Part shown: piece by piece, positions 11,501-23,654 of the stretch
Layout: each line of letters begins with the position of its first letter
How positions within the stretch are numbered: the stretch's first letter is position 1
Source: Deroplatys truncata
Lineage: Eukaryota; Arthropoda; Insecta; Mantodea; Mantidae
Direction: 5' to 3'
NCBI GenBank assembly: GCA_030765065.1
Contig: CM060989.1
Coordinates: 55,442,001 to 55,506,000 of the forward strand
Length of the DNA stretch: 64,000 nucleotides
Notes under the pieces: model-generated
What the model saw: the letters and a program-made list of their open reading frames with translations, nothing else
Told to the model about the DNA's origin: nothing
Databases searched by the model: none
Program-made: the position numbers and the translations under genes

Positions 11501-12544
11501 AATAATGTTTATGAATGAAAAGTAATCTTGTTATTTCGGACAATGTACTGTAAATCTTAGGGTAGTTTTTAAAAATGTAAGTAACTTTGACGATACCTAT
11601 GTAACATATACCACATGCTATATTCACTAAGTGCTCAAAATCAGTGACAGAACTCAGTGCTGAAAACTAAAGCTTTGTTTCATCCTTACATACTTGTGCA
11701 TATTTCACTTTATTATTTCTAATAGCACCTGACTACTGTTTATTTTATATTACGTCAAGGCTTTGTCTACTTTTTTTTATACCTGTATGCATTCCTTCCA
11801 GGGTTCACAAGACCAAAATACAACATGCCAGCAATATAAATAAATGCATCAACAGTGGGAATGGAAGTGTTACATCATGCTGGAGGTTTTATGTGGAGGG
11901 TTCAAAGGGGTGTTGGATGGTATTGACGGTGAATGGCTGGTATATATGTAGCAGCAGTGATGTGGTCCTGGGTGAGCTGTCCAAAGGAACAAGTTATAAT
12001 ATGGCTAAAGTACTCTTCTGAACAGCTAGCTGCCAACAGACACTATAACTTAAAAATCCAGTTTGATTCAAATAAGAAATGTAAGGAATACGAGGGATTG
12101 CACATATTAAGGCAAAATCAAAAAGATAAGTTTTTGAGAGAGTCCTGGTGTAAACAAATGCAAGTGTCCTTGCCACAGAACACTTTACAAGCAAATAAAA
12201 ATAGTTTGTTACTGCACTATGTCGCGGTAACTTTCGTGTTATCTTATTTGCTGAGCGCCAGTTATTGTTTTATTATTTTGAATTTTGAGTTCTTTGTCCT
12301 ACAGCTAGCTATTATTACTCAGTCAAGCAAATCTCTTGAACAGGGTGTGTAAACGGAAAGGAGTTGTTACTAAAAGATAACACTGATAAAATAATTTGTT
12401 TTTACACTTTTATTGCCATCACACTTCTTTAATTTCTCATATTTACTCTTGATACATGCCTGACTGAAACTGTTATATTTTCAAATGTAACTATAATCAC
12501 TTATTTGCCGCACATTATTAATTCGCGTATTTCACATTTTTGTA
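11501..12544. other. no recognised gene
   Basis: A 139-codon open frame at 11933-12352 (+) has hydrophobic stretches in its last third but no motif I recognise and no splice or codon-use support. I treat it as chance. Confidence 0.35.
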
Positions 12545-12561
12545 ACTAACTTTACGACGCG

Positions 12562-12662
12562 AGAGATTCTGTAGAATTGCACGACGTGTAACCCGTGGAT
12601 GATTCTATTAAACTGCGCGACGTATAACCCGCGAATGATTCTGTTGGACTGAGCATTACCCG
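12562..12662 (+). repeat. 36-bp tandem repeat, ~2.8 units
   Basis: Three consecutive units begin GATTCTGTAGAATTGC, GATTCTATTAAACTGC and GATTCTGTTGGACTG. Each has a CpG-rich core (ACGACGTGTAACCCG, GCGACGTATAACCCG, GAGCATTACCCG). Unit length is 36 bp and the last unit is partial. The following 250 bp are also CpG-richer than average; this could be a fragment of an LTR or other element, which cannot be decided here. Confidence 0.6.
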
Positions 12663-13800
12663 TCTCTGGCTTCATAATTTATACTCCCTCACCCCGATAT
12701 GCCTAAACATTATAACAGAGCTGCTATTGGTTAATAAAGCGCGCCAACATTAGCGTCTATTTTTATATCCAATCAAAATTACGAACACATATGATCTAGG
12801 GAAGATATTCCCTCCATTTCTAAAGAAAAGCGCGCTACTCTGGCGTCATTTGTTTGTGTCTTCTAATTGATAAACAGCTCACCCCCTCGCTACATTGTTA
12901 TCCGCTCCTATTGTCAGTTTCAGTGAGGTCGTGTAAACTTATTTCCTAACAATGCTTATAATTAACAAACATCTAAAATCATAGTCATACAATAATGTTA
13001 ATTTACACTACAATCACTCTGGCATTCACAGTGTTGTGATATAAAATACTGCCTCAACTAGATATATTATCATCCTTTTTATAATTCAAATAATAAGGAT
13101 GGTAAATAAGCATAGTATTTTAATAATGGTTTCATTTAAATACAACTTAAATAATTAGCTTCTACAGTGTTTTTCCCCTCACACTGCTGATATGTCAGCA
13201 GCTCGGTCTACCACTGAAAGAGGCATACTATCCCCGTAACTGCTTCATGTACTCATAGTTATAGTTACAATTGAGTAGGTAATTTCCAGAATTCAACATA
13301 TCTACCATGAACATTGAGTTAAGGCTTGTTTCGCAATCCTTCTTATAGCCACTATAACATATCGAAGCAAGGAGTTCCAAATCTGAACAGATTCCACTGT
13401 AATGAGATTTAGAAGGCGATGCATTCCTAAACTTAATATCTCCACGGACCTGTGTGTACCCTTAACTCAGCATATCCCAGATTCTTTATAGAACTTGTAG
13501 GGAATTTGTTATTTATGGTTATCCATGTTGGCAATATTACTGCACAAAAATGTGGCAAGGTACTTGAACCCTTATTATTATCATCATTCTGTAAGCTGTT
13601 TTTTTTTTTTTGAGAATAGATACAAAACTAAGTGTGTGCAGCAGTGAAATAAAAATCACTGAAGCTACTAAGTGATGTGCAGGAAAACAAACAAGGGGTG
13701 AAAGGTTGTGGTAAAAAGCCCAAGAAAGTTTAAAAGGTTAGTATTTTTGTTTTAATAATTTTATTAAACCTATTTCATTTATGACAGTGAATCTAATGCA
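12663..13800. other. no gene seen
   Basis: Mixed-composition sequence up to about 12950, then AT-rich. No supported frame or repeat. Confidence 0.4.
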
Positions 13801-13810
13801 TACTAAAAAA

Positions 13811-14683
13811 TCTGATGTGTTACACTCACATGACTTTCTCTACTCTTGTACAAACTATTTTTACAAACGCTTATTCTCCATATCCTTCATGTTAATCGAG
13901 ATATCAAGATGTTAATCTTATTGCTAATTTTCTTGTAGGTGTAAGGGGAATATATATTTACAAGGGCAAATTTGGAAATACAGTAGCCTTTAAGCATATA
14001 CATATCTCTTAATAGCTGGTTGCTATGTGAAGCACTATTCCCTTTCCCACAGATTAATACTCTTTGCATATCCAAGACAAAAAAATGAATAACGAATTCC
14101 CATTTGAGAAAATAAGTATTGAAAAATTTAAGGGAATAACAAGTAATATCTCGAAAATGGTTCACTCAACAAAAAAAATGTATATGACATAAATTGTGTA
14201 TTTTAACGCGATCTACATTTTTTGTGTAGTAAAATTTTGTTTATCTCTTATGGTTTACCAGTTATGCAAAAGTCGTTCACAATGAATACTTTTGGAGACA
14301 TTCCCAGGAAATTCAAGATATACATTTTATTTGTCATAAAAATATCTTAAACATATGCTATTTTAATCAACATCATTAGACCCATTTTTGAGAAAATTAA
14401 AATTTTCGAAAGGGTAATCTGGGGTGGGGGGATTTTCTTGAAAACCTTCGTGTTGCATCCTTGGAAGATATTGAACCTAAATACCAAGTTTGGTGTTTAT
14501 CCGACTGTTCGTTTCTGAGTTATGCTGCTCACAGACAGACACACACACGGACATGTTTCCAAAAATGCTTTTTTTGGATTCAGGGGGTCTCAAAACATGT
14601 ATTTCCGGTGAAATCTCAGTATCAAATTTTTGGGTGGAATACAATACTTCCCCTACCTACTATACGTAGTAGAGAAAGTAAAA
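13811..14683 (+). mobile_element. TCTGATG-family element, copy A
   Basis: First of more than ten copies of a ~0.87-kb repeat. It starts TCTGATGTGTTACACTCACA after an A-run. Sub-terminal inverted repeats, ACTTTCTCTACT near the left end and AGTAGAGAAAGT at the right end, match over 12 bp. A 3' hairpin can form from CTACCTACTATACGTAGTAG. Short CA repeats lie about 140 bp from the right end. Open frames within it are not consistently intact between copies, so it is probably non-coding and non-autonomous. Confidence 0.85.
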
Positions 14684-15755
14684 TGAATTCAAGTAAACTT
14701 AAAAATATGCTAGTTTTAATTTCAGGCACTCTTTCAAAGTTTCCGCGTAAACCCACTTGTATGCATGCACCAAGATTTTCAAATTCCAGGGGGAGATCTT
14801 TAGTCTTCACGATGTGCACCAATTACATTTTATGCATCACACAACAAAATATGTCAGGATGCTTTGCTTTTGTGGCATGTGATAGTCCAGACACCTCAGG
14901 TTCTAAAGAAACAGGAGGTAATAGTAGAGTTAGAGAATATTTTAATATCTGCAACACTTTTGGTACTGACATCACCCAGAGTAGTTTTTTGATTGCAAGA
15001 AATTAACAGCGGATATCTTCATGTTTCCTGCTTTATGGCATTTCAAATTCTCCAAAGCAAAGAGATTCATACTGCAAAAGACCCAGACAACAGTCACTCT
15101 ACAAGGTGGAAGTGGCCTACTTTACTGATGTTGGGGCAGCTAAATTACTTTGCATTAGGTAGAGGTCTTATTAGTCAGCCAGAAATTTTAGAACTTGGAG
15201 GTTTCAGCCTAAACCAGCCAAAAGTCAGATGTCAACAATCTTTTGGAAAGACATTACGGCAAAGAATGGCGTTCCCTGTCAAAACATTTGTTCCACCAAA
15301 ATGCAGCAGATCAAGAAACAAGGGAAAATCATGATGTAGTAGATATGAACATGTCAGTATTGCAATGCTTTTGTAAGAGCTGATACTGAGAAACATGATC
15401 TCCTGTAATGGAGATGCAATAGTGTTAAAGCTATATCTACATTTCAGGTTGTATATCAAAATATTGGTCTTATTTTCTGTTCTATTTCCAAGAAAGTCTA
15501 TAAATTATGGTGTTAATAAGGTTTTCTTATGTTAATTTAAGTTCAAAGAATGCTTATTAAATACTGCAGATTTTGTTTTCAGAAAACAAATTAAATTAAA
15601 TTAAAAGAAATAGTGCGAATCTTATCTGTTTAATAAATGTTGACACACAGAACCAAGTCAAATTGAAATATTTGTGATTGAATTACTCATTTGATAAATA
15701 TCCATTGCAATATTTTAACATATTCATTAAAATGCACTCCAAAACTGAATCTACA
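14684..15755. other. unassigned; weak open frames
   Basis: Plus-strand frames run from copy A into 15006, and then 14993-15334. They show no domain I recognise and overlap in different frames. A degraded transposon or processed pseudogene is possible. Confidence 0.3.
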
Positions 15756-15760
15756 TAGTT

Positions 15761-16030
15761 GTCCTCTGTGGTCTAGGGGAACCATGCTAGCCTCTGGTTC
15801 CTGCGGTTGCAGGTTCAAACCTGGCAGAGGGCGATGGATTTTTGGGGTGTAAAAATCATTAGCATGGCTTCCTTCAGAAGGGAAGTAAAGCCAGTGGTCG
15901 CGTGTTGTAGATTTACAGGACATTAAAGAATCTCAAGCCTGATAGAGGTGCCTCTGAGCAAACTTTCCGGCCTTTCATGCCCAATATAGAAAAGGCGCTA
16001 CGAACCATAGCTGTTAAATATCTAAATATC
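15761..16030 (+). mobile_element. tRNA-derived SINE, copy 1
   Basis: The head resembles a tRNA, with box A near GTGGTCTAGGGGAACCATG and box B GGTTGCAGGTTCAAACC. A body shared with four other copies follows: GGCGATGGATTTT, CTTCAGAAGGGAAG, CCTCAAGCCTGATAGAGG, TTTCATGCCCAATATAGAA. No target duplication was identified for this copy. Confidence 0.8.
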
Positions 16031-16139
16031 CCCATTCCAAAACTCAACATGTTCAAAGAACTTTATTTATTTTACCCATTACTCTATGGATGTAATTTTC
16101 ATCACTATTCCACTTGATTTCACATATGACTGACTTTTA

Positions 16140-16560
16140 AATTATTTCTTTTCAGGTGTCTTATTCCTTAAACACACAAGAGAAACGTTTTTGAATTTAT
16201 CTCGAAACACGCTGTAGTGGATATGTTAGGTCTTCCTCTATCCACACATTTTTGGCATCATCTTGGGAAATTTGCATTCACACTCGAGAGTTGGATATCA
16301 AAAAATGAGTGAATTTCTAGCCTTATGTTTTCTTTTAGTTCTTCCAATGTATGGGGGGTTTGTTATATACACTTGTTTTAAAGTTCCACCATAGATAAAA
16401 GTTGCATACAGTTAAATCAGGGCATCACGAGGGCATAACCCCTTTACTAGATACCCTATGTTAAAAATTTTCCTCAATTAAATTTAACAACTCATCAGCA
16501 GTATGTGCAGTAGCACAGTCTTGTTTCCAGACTGATATTCAAGCTGTTTAAAAGATAGTG
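16140..16560 (-). pseudogene. Tc1/mariner-superfamily transposase relic
   Basis: On the minus strand I read WKQDCATAHTADELLNLIEE (second catalytic Asp), then after a frameshift PDLTVCNFYLWWNFKTSVY (the usual CDF reads CNF, so the third acidic residue is lost), and finally a RVNANF...CQKCVD tail. The order matches the family with QDxATAHTA and RRVMDSFLKRCQKCID motifs seen at 47.5-48.5 kb, but this is a separate, more diverged copy. Confidence 0.65.
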
Positions 16561-17221
16561 GAGTATGACTTCCTGCATCATTTTGAATTTACCTTTTATT
16601 AAAAAAAAACAAGTCCTATTACTCTGTATGCATTTACTGCACACCAATTTTCAATTCATGCAAGGGAAACTCAAACGTTAACTCAGATTTCTCTGTACTC
16701 CAATGTTATTTTGCGATGAAACAGAAGAATATTAAGCAGGGGTCAATTACTCTATAACTGACATTTAACAAAATCCAATTACAGAAATGTACTCACTCTG
16801 ATAATCATGTGAAAAATAAAGTATATGCAACAAACACCCATACATTGGAAGAACTAAAAAGAATACATCAAGCGAGAAATTCACTTGGTTTCGGATATTG
16901 AACTCTGAGAGAGAATGAAAATTTCCTGAGGAAATGCTAGAAATATGTGAATAGTTTGTGGAGATATTATAACTGTTTTGGTAAGAGTCCAAGCTGTAGC
17001 AACACGTGAACAGCCATGCGGTGGCCACAGTGTTAAGGAAAAGCATATACTTGCATATTTTCATGGCCTGTAGCCATGAGTATTCCTGTGCTGTTTGCTG
17101 GAGCAAAGCAAGTAATGCAAATTCAGTACTGTTTATGTCCTGATCATGGCCAAGTGAATAACAGTTCAGAGCAGTAAAATTAAACACAGAAATGGCAATG
17201 TCTTAAAATGGTAAAAGAGGA
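16561..17221. other. no recognised gene
   Basis: A 140-codon minus frame (17187-16765) has some hydrophobic segments and starts with ATG. No family is recognisable and splice signals are lacking. Low probability of being a gene. Confidence 0.3.
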
Positions 17222-17232
17222 TAGTTTTGAAT

Positions 17233-18091
17233 AAGGATGAAACCTTGATAATCGAGGGTATCGAAGTATGCCTAATACTTTGAGATAAACCCTCGATACT
17301 TTTAAATGTTTAAGTTTTGCATTACTGAAAGTTATGTTTAACTTTATGCTAGATAAAGAATGAAAGGAGTCAAGACTTCACATATGTCCCCAAAGCATTG
17401 CTGGACTATAGTTCTTGATAGACCTTGAGTGATTTTCCTGTGGGTGAATGAATGCAACATTCCATAGACTCGTGAGTCTAACAATGGGAAGGAGTAGAGG
17501 TATTCGTGTAAATGCAGCCTTAACTGAGTTGTGAATGAAGCTGATTTAGCTAACGTACTAAATCACGTTTCTGCAACAGCCTGGCTTGGTGACTCACTCT
17601 CAGCCATTACATTTACCTACTCTGGTGACCAAAACTTGTGCATCCAGACAGAACAAATCAGAACTTAAGACGTGGGATAATATAGATCATGGAAATATAT
17701 TTTGTTATTTTTATGTTTGAGTTTCACGAACATTATATATTAGTTTATATTTTCAAGATTGCAGAATAAAGAATAATTTGCTGGTATTTATTTTTCTACG
17801 GGTAGAAAATCGTTTAAAAGAAAGTTTTCAGCACAAAATATAGTTACATGAAGAGGGAAGTAAAGGAATTATTATTATCCTTGACTAACAACAGGGGATA
17901 TATAACCTGTGGAATTATCAAGATAAAAAGTCTGCCAATTACAGAAGGTCAAACAGGAAGTGTTTCAGAATTATAATTCAGTGAACAAGCTATCGCATTT
18001 ACAGTTTTTTTATAAAGTACATATCGAGTATTGGTGCTCAAAAATTAATATCGGTATCGAGTATCAAGAAATAGTGGTATCATCCCCTCAC
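17233..18091. mobile_element. possible hAT-like non-autonomous element
   Basis: The sequence is bracketed by an 11-bp direct repeat, TAGTTTTGAAT, at 17222-17232 and 18092-18102. The ends are imperfectly inverted: left AAGGATGAAACC, right reverse complement GGGGATGATACC. Both ends contain repeated TATCGA/CGATAC words, a look common at hAT termini. No transposase frame was found. hAT elements make 8-bp duplications, so 8 of the 11 bp may be the true duplication. Confidence 0.5.
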
Positions 18092-18220
18092 TAGTTTTGA
18101 ATGTATTCCGTTATTCGAGTATTATAGAAGCAACCGACGTGTCTGAATGCTGTTTCCAATGCAAGGAAAAACATGAATGGGGCAGGAAATGCACAACAAG
18201 CGAGGGGAGAGAAAAAAAAA

Positions 18221-18916
18221 TCTGATGTGTTACACTCACATGACTTTCTCTACTCCTGTACAAACTATTTTTACAAACGCTTATTCTCCATATGCTTCAT
18301 GTTAATCGAGATATCGATATGTCAATATTATTGCTAATTTTCTTGTAGATGCAAGGGGAATATGGTAAGTTTTAAGCGATAGTCAAATATTTAAGCGCTG
18401 GTTGCTATGTGGCACATTCCATTCTCTTTGCATGTCCAGGACATAAAAAAAAATGAGTAACGAATTTGAGAAAAAGTATAAGTATTGGAAAATTTAAGGA
18501 AATAACGAGCAATACCTCGAAAACGGTTCACTCAACAAAAAAAATGTATATGACATAAATTGTGTATTGTAACGCGATCTACATCTTTTGTGCAGTAAAA
18601 TTTTGTCTATCTCTTATGGTTTACCAGTTATGCAAAAGTCGTTCAGAATGAAGAACACTTTTGGAGACATTCCCAGAAAATTCGAGATATACATTTCATT
18701 TGTCATAAAAATACCTTAAACATATGATATTTTAATCAAAATCATTAGCCATTTTTGAGAAAATTAAAATTTTCGAAAAATGTTCCATGTAAAGGGTAGT
18801 CTGGGGTGGGGGAATTTTCTTGAAAACCTTCGTGTCGCATCTCTGGAAGATACTGAACCTAAATACCAATTTTGGTGTTTATCCGACTGTTCGTTTCTGA
18901 GTTATGCTGTTCACAG

Positions 18917-18949
<33 letters not shown>

Positions 18950-19076
18950 TGTTTCCAAAAATGCTTTTTTTGGATTCAGGGAGTCTCAAAACATGTATTT
19001 CCGGTGAAATCTTGGTATTGAATTTTTGGGTCGAATGCAATACTTCCCCTACTTACTATACGTAGTACAGAAAGTA
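18221..19076 (+). mobile_element. TCTGATG-family element, copy B
   Basis: Full-length copy in the same orientation as copy A. It begins after an A-run and ends CGTAGTACAGAAAGTAAAAA, so the right sub-terminal repeat has one change. It holds a pure CA microsatellite at 18916-18947 at the position of the short CA tract in copy A. Confidence 0.85.
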
Positions 19077-19640
19077 AAAAAAGAAGAAAGAAATTGATGT
19101 GCAACATTTTAGCTAAACTGGATGACTGTGCAAAGTGCCATATGCTTCATGGTGCAAGTTTTTACTTTAACAATGAACCTGCTACCATAGATAACATGAT
19201 ATGTACAGTAAACAGTAATAAAATATATTTATATATATAAAATATATTACATGTAGTTTATGTACCTAATATGGTAGTTGGTATCTAATGTTGGGCAGTT
19301 GACAATGAAGCCATCCTCACTTGCACTCCAGTATTTTGACGAGAGCTTGATATGTTGATCAAAAGCTGGGCAGTGGTGTAAGTAATTTCTCTCCAAGTTC
19401 ACAGAAAGAGCATATAAGAAATTCTGCTATACCAATTCTGTGTAATGCTAATTGGCATGTTAATAATCTAAAAACTTCTGAGGATTTACTTAGTAGTGTA
19501 GTCATTCTAGTGGTGTCATGTAGCCATTACCAAATATAAAGGCTGCCATGTTATTAACAGGGAGGAGACGCTTCTGATAATATAAGACTTAAAGGAACCA
19601 ACCTGGACAAAAGCCTATGTCCAACTCCTCACCTTCTCAA
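19077..19640. other. no gene seen
   Basis: AT-rich spacer with a short AT-repeat near 19220-19250. No supported frame. Confidence 0.4.
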
Positions 19641-19649
19641 GGTGCAGCT

Positions 19650-20860
19650 GTTAGTAATCATATGTACTAATAATCTTTTACCAGTAATAAATAATATACA
19701 GATACCTGGTCTCCTCTTTGCAGATGACTTAGTAGTGGCATCCATTACAGTAAATGGATTAAAATTGTCCTTACAAGAAATAGATAAATACTGTATAAAA
19801 TGGGGACTAAATGTAAATGAAATTGTAGTGTTTAAAAAAGGAGGGAAATTGGGTAAGCAAATTGGGAGAAATGAATATAAAAGTGGTGTGAGACTGTACC
19901 TACTTAGGGATAAATATAGATGCAGGAGGTAAATGGGAGAAACAGAAGAGATCAGCTCTGGCAAAGGGGAGAGCAGCAATGGCAGCTGTTAGACAATGTT
20001 TATTTAAAATGCCAGAGTTGGAGATGAAATGGTTGGAAAGATTATATAATTCGGTGGTTGAGGCACGAATGTTGTATGGGATTGAAATTTGGGGGCTTGA
20101 AAATGGGTGGGAAGTGGTGGACATGGTCCACAGAATATTTTGTAAGGAAATACTAGGGTTGCCAACAGCTACAGCAAATGAAGTGGCTCAAATTGAAATG
20201 GGACGAGTAACAAGAAAAGGAATGGTTATGGAGAGAGCCTTGAAATATTGGCACAGGATCTTGAATTTTGATGACGATAATTTATTACAACAATGTCTAA
20301 AATACCAAGAAACTAGCTTAAAAGATATGGGCTGGGTAAATGAACTAAGAAATAACCCTGAGAATAATGGCATGGGAGATGTTTGGAGGAAAAGAGATGC
20401 AAATCACAAAGGCTTTTGGAAGAGTATTAAAAGAAGATTTGAGGACATCGAGATACAACAATTATTTAGTCAGATAACTGAGAAGAGATCTTTGATTTTT
20501 TGTTAATAAAAAAACACTGGGAAAGAGAGAAATATGTTGACAACACAAATAAAGAAAGAGGAGGTATAGCATGGTTAAGGGCAGGAATATGGAGGTTAAA
20601 AGGGAAGCAAAACGGCTATGCACAAGGTGAATGTCCATTATGCAGAGGGAAGAGAAGATATACAATATATTATATTTGAATGCAAAGAAACAGAGATTTG
20701 GAGAAAAGAAAGTTTATGGTATGGAATGAATAGGAACAAAGATATACATAAAATTCTAGATAAAAACTGTAAAAATATGGGTAAATACTTAACGAAAGTA
20801 AGAAATAAATGGATATGGATGGTTAAAAGAGGAAAAATAATGTAAATAAATATAAGAACT
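19650..20860 (+). mobile_element. non-LTR retrotransposon fragment (family A)
   Basis: A broken reading frame starts in the palm of a reverse transcriptase, with the catalytic FADDL box (about 19720), and runs through FKKGGKLGK, NSVVEARMLYGIEIWGLENG, REILGLP-like and WKSIKRRFEDIEIQQLF segments. It ends with an FECKETEIWRKE tail, part of a C-terminal Cys/His cluster. One clear frame change lies near 19900-19980 and a stop at 20504. A second copy of this family lies at 32272-34200. Confidence 0.8.
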
Positions 20861-21400
20861 ACTAAATGTATCAACATGTAACTGTAATCCACAATGACTG
20901 CTCATCTTAGTGGGCAGGGGCAAATAGAGAAGGCAGACTAAATATGTACTAACTTAGTGCTCAAATAAAAAAAAAATTATTAGCAGTAATCACATGATAA
21001 TCTTAGTATTATCAGAAAGGACAGCCTTTAATTCCTTCTGAAATTTGCAGGTTTAAAGAAACCATGTGGACAAAATTATGTAATGAACTAAAGGGAAGGG
21101 CTGCTCACCAATAGGCCTGGTCAGCTTGGAGAGTTGCAGACCTGGACTCATATGCCTTCCTTTCCATATAACAGATCCTCTCTAACCTTTCCTATCCAGT
21201 CTTCCTTGAATCAAATCTTTGACCCCGATGGTATTAGATTTAATTTTCTTTCTTAATACTGCGAGATCGGCATGGACCAAAATTCTTAGGCCCAGCCCGA
21301 TCTCCGACATCAAGAATAGATTATACTGTATTACCCACCTCGGACCCAAATGTCTAATTTGCTTTTAAATAAAATGATTTTGCAGTTATTTACATTATTA
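20861..21400. other. no gene seen
   Basis: No coding features. The first ~90 bp may be the 3' tail of the preceding LINE. Confidence 0.4.
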
Positions 21401-21410
21401 TTATCCCACG

Positions 21411-21560
21411 AAATGCTTCCGCCTGTGGTGCAAAGGGACTAAAGTTTGATTTCCAGTACTGGCATAGGGATTTTTTTCCACTGCTGGGAAGTGTGTAAGG
21501 ATGCACTTAGGTCCTTGGAACCAATTGAGAAGCAGTGTTACAGAAATAGTGGTGGCCGAG
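21411..21560 (+). repeat. possible tRNA-derived SINE fragment
   Basis: GGTGCAAAGGGACTA followed by AGTTTGATTTCCAG has the spacing and words of RNA polymerase III boxes A and B, with a body behind them. There is no second copy in the window, so the call rests on the promoter-like words alone. Confidence 0.3.
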
Positions 21561-22470
21561 GTCCTGGAACTCCCATATGCCGTATTACTGCACTATGTCC
21601 AAGATGTCCTGTGTTTGGGTGGATGGAGGAGTCAGTTTGCAACTGCCGTGCTATTGTAATGTTATTTGCAACTGGCGGAAGTGAGCATTTATTTATTGCT
21701 ACTACTATAGATGTGTGGCTTCTGAGATAATTGTGCTATTCCGGACTTAACATCGCAGGCCAAAAACTGTGATAAATTAATCTTTTTGGTCTTTCTCTTT
21801 ACATGGAAAGGGTTTTTGTTATTTGATTTTGTAAAACATGGCACTAATGATCTTATGAAATACAGGTTAAGAATATTTACACGACATACGAACGACCATA
21901 CCTTCTCCTTAGAGTGATGTAACTGCCAAACATGGTGCCCATTTTTAAATGGTTACAATATATTTGATAGTCCCCTTTCAGATTTCCAAGCAGGGACCTC
22001 TTTTCGAGGAAAACAACAGAATATCCATAGTTTTTCAAATATAGGGGCATGCATTTCTTTAACACTCATAGCAGAGTGCATCAAACCCATTAAATATCAG
22101 CTGTTACAATAACACAGTTAAACTACTAGCATGGTAAAGTTGTAAAACCTGTGCACCAGGGCCATATTTAGAGGGGGGGTTTTTAGGGTTCAAAACCCCC
22201 CCAAAAGTTCTGAGTTTTATTTATTTAAATTCATAGCAAACCAATATGGGAAAATGTCGTTGCGTAACAGTAGGTCTATTGCTAGTAGCACATTTACAAG
22301 ACAAAGGGAAACTTAATATCGTCGCCTTACATAGATAAGGTGACCATACATTTCGGGTTTCGAAGCAGTCTCCATGTTTTGTGCTGTAAGGTGGAATATC
22401 CTCATTATTGAGAGTTTGTCTTGTCTATATAATGTCTCCATGCAATTTTCTTATCCATATAACGTCTATA
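21561..22470. other. no gene seen
   Basis: Unassigned. An imperfect palindrome of G- and C-runs at about 22160-22205 (GGGGGGGTTTTTAGGG ... AAAACCCCCCC) may be the edge of an unknown repeat. Confidence 0.35.
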
Positions 22471-22474
22471 TATA

Positions 22475-23169
22475 GGGAGAGCCAAAAAACTACAAACCGG
22501 CTGCGCTGTGTTTTTCCTGTCCGCGTCCTCGCCGCTCGTTGCAGTCTGCTGCTATCATAGAAAGGCGTGGATGAAACCACACAACATTTTTAAAACTACT
22601 TTTAAAGCCTTTACTTACCATCTTTATGAAAAGAGATCCTGAGACTAGCCACCGTTGTCCATACATTTTTGGCAGTTCTTTAGGAAACTATCCATCACTC
22701 GCCGTAGTTCACATTGAGAAATGCTGGCAATTTCCCGGCGGATATTTTGCTTTAATTCTTCCAGGGTGTGTGGGTTTGTCTTGTACACTTTATGTTTTCA
22801 GTTATCCCAGAGATAGAAATCACAGGGGGTTAGGTCAGGGGACCGAGGGGGACACAAATCTCTACTAATAATTCTGTCCTCAAACACACTTTCAATTGTT
22901 TTCATTGAAATATTGGCCTACGAGCTGTTGCAGTGTCTTGTTGAAAAAAGGCAAAATCACACTCTGTGTGTTTATTCTCTAAAAACAGGGGGCAAAATTG
23001 TATTCCAATTTTTTTTCTACTTACCAACAATACAGCTGGTAGGTAAAACCTTTAAAAGTGGTTTTATAAAAAGGTTGTATGGTTTCATCCATGCCTTTCT
23101 ATGATAGCGGCAAGGACGTGGACGGGAAAAACACTGTGCAGCCTGTTCATAGTCGTTTGGCTCTCTCTG
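22475..23169 (-). mobile_element. CAG-TIR mariner-like element, copy 1
   Basis: The termini are long inverted repeats of roughly 150 bp: left GGGAGAGCCAAAAAACTAC, right CTCTCTCTGTA read inverted as CAGAGAGAGCC. The shared inner words are GTCCGCGTCC, CTATCATAGAAAGGC and GGATGAAACCA. TA flanks the right end. The left half carries, on the minus strand, the 3' part of a transposase gene (motifs ending near the left TIR); the 5' half is deleted. Related copies lie at 47.5, 55-56, 56.9 and 60.8 kb. Confidence 0.75.
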
Positions 23170-23493
23170 TACTACAGAGTAGGTACATGGTAAATGTGTG
23201 GGGTAGTGTTAAGTTTAGATCTACTTGCAGAAAACCCTCCCCGAAATATTTTTCTGGGTACAGGCATGCTGTGCACCATTGCTAACCCTTGGTTTGAATA
23301 CTGCAGTTTCTTAGCGCCTGGTTTTCTCGCCATTTTTCTTCTTCGAAGATTTTCATGGTAGTATTCAAAACGCAGTGAGTAATTTCGACAGTCACTTGTG
23401 TTTATGCTATGGCTAGTGTTAGTAGCCTACATTTAACCTGTATTTCATCCATTTGCAGACAGTTTTGTCTTTAAATACATTCGCAACAGCCCA

Positions 23494-23643
23494 ATGAAGA
23501 ATATACGCGATAAGCCTTCAAGAGCACCAAATTTTAGTGCTAAGAAGAGTTCTGTGTTGCTAGATTTTGTAGATAAATACAAATCCACAATTGAAAACAA
23601 AAAGATGATTGATGTTACTATTAAAGACAAAGTGAAAACTTAG
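23494..23643 (+). pseudogene. Myb/SANT-like DNA-binding domain, N-terminal fragment
   Basis: A 49-codon frame from ATG to TAG contains RAPNFSAKKSSVLLDFVDKY and KSTIENKKMIDVTIKDKVK. This closely resembles the start of the Myb/SANT-like domain found in Harbinger-associated and Myb-related regulatory proteins (R.PNF...E...LL..V.KYK..IENK..D..S...K). The domain normally continues with a Trp-containing helix. Here it stops about 12 bp before an old TCTGATG copy that probably truncated it. A CTTTTGCAG-like acceptor (CCATTTGCAG) lies 36 bp upstream. Confidence 0.6.
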
Positions 23644-23654
23644 CATAAATTCTG

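Noticed and set aside
11933-12352. 139-codon plus ORF as a gene
   Set aside because: No motif, no conservation visible, no splice or promoter context.
12350-12960. A complete LTR
   Set aside because: TGTAAAC occurs near both ends, but no matching target duplication or TG/CA termini could be confirmed.
13811-14683. TCTGATG family as a standard Helitron (5' TC, 3' CTRR, AT insertion)
   Set aside because: It starts with TC after A and has a 3' hairpin, but the 3' end reads AAAGT/AAAAA and lacks CTRR. A Helentron-type or other class fits better.
16765-17187. 140-codon minus ORF as a possible membrane protein gene
   Set aside because: No recognisable family, no splice context, AT-driven hydrophobic codons.
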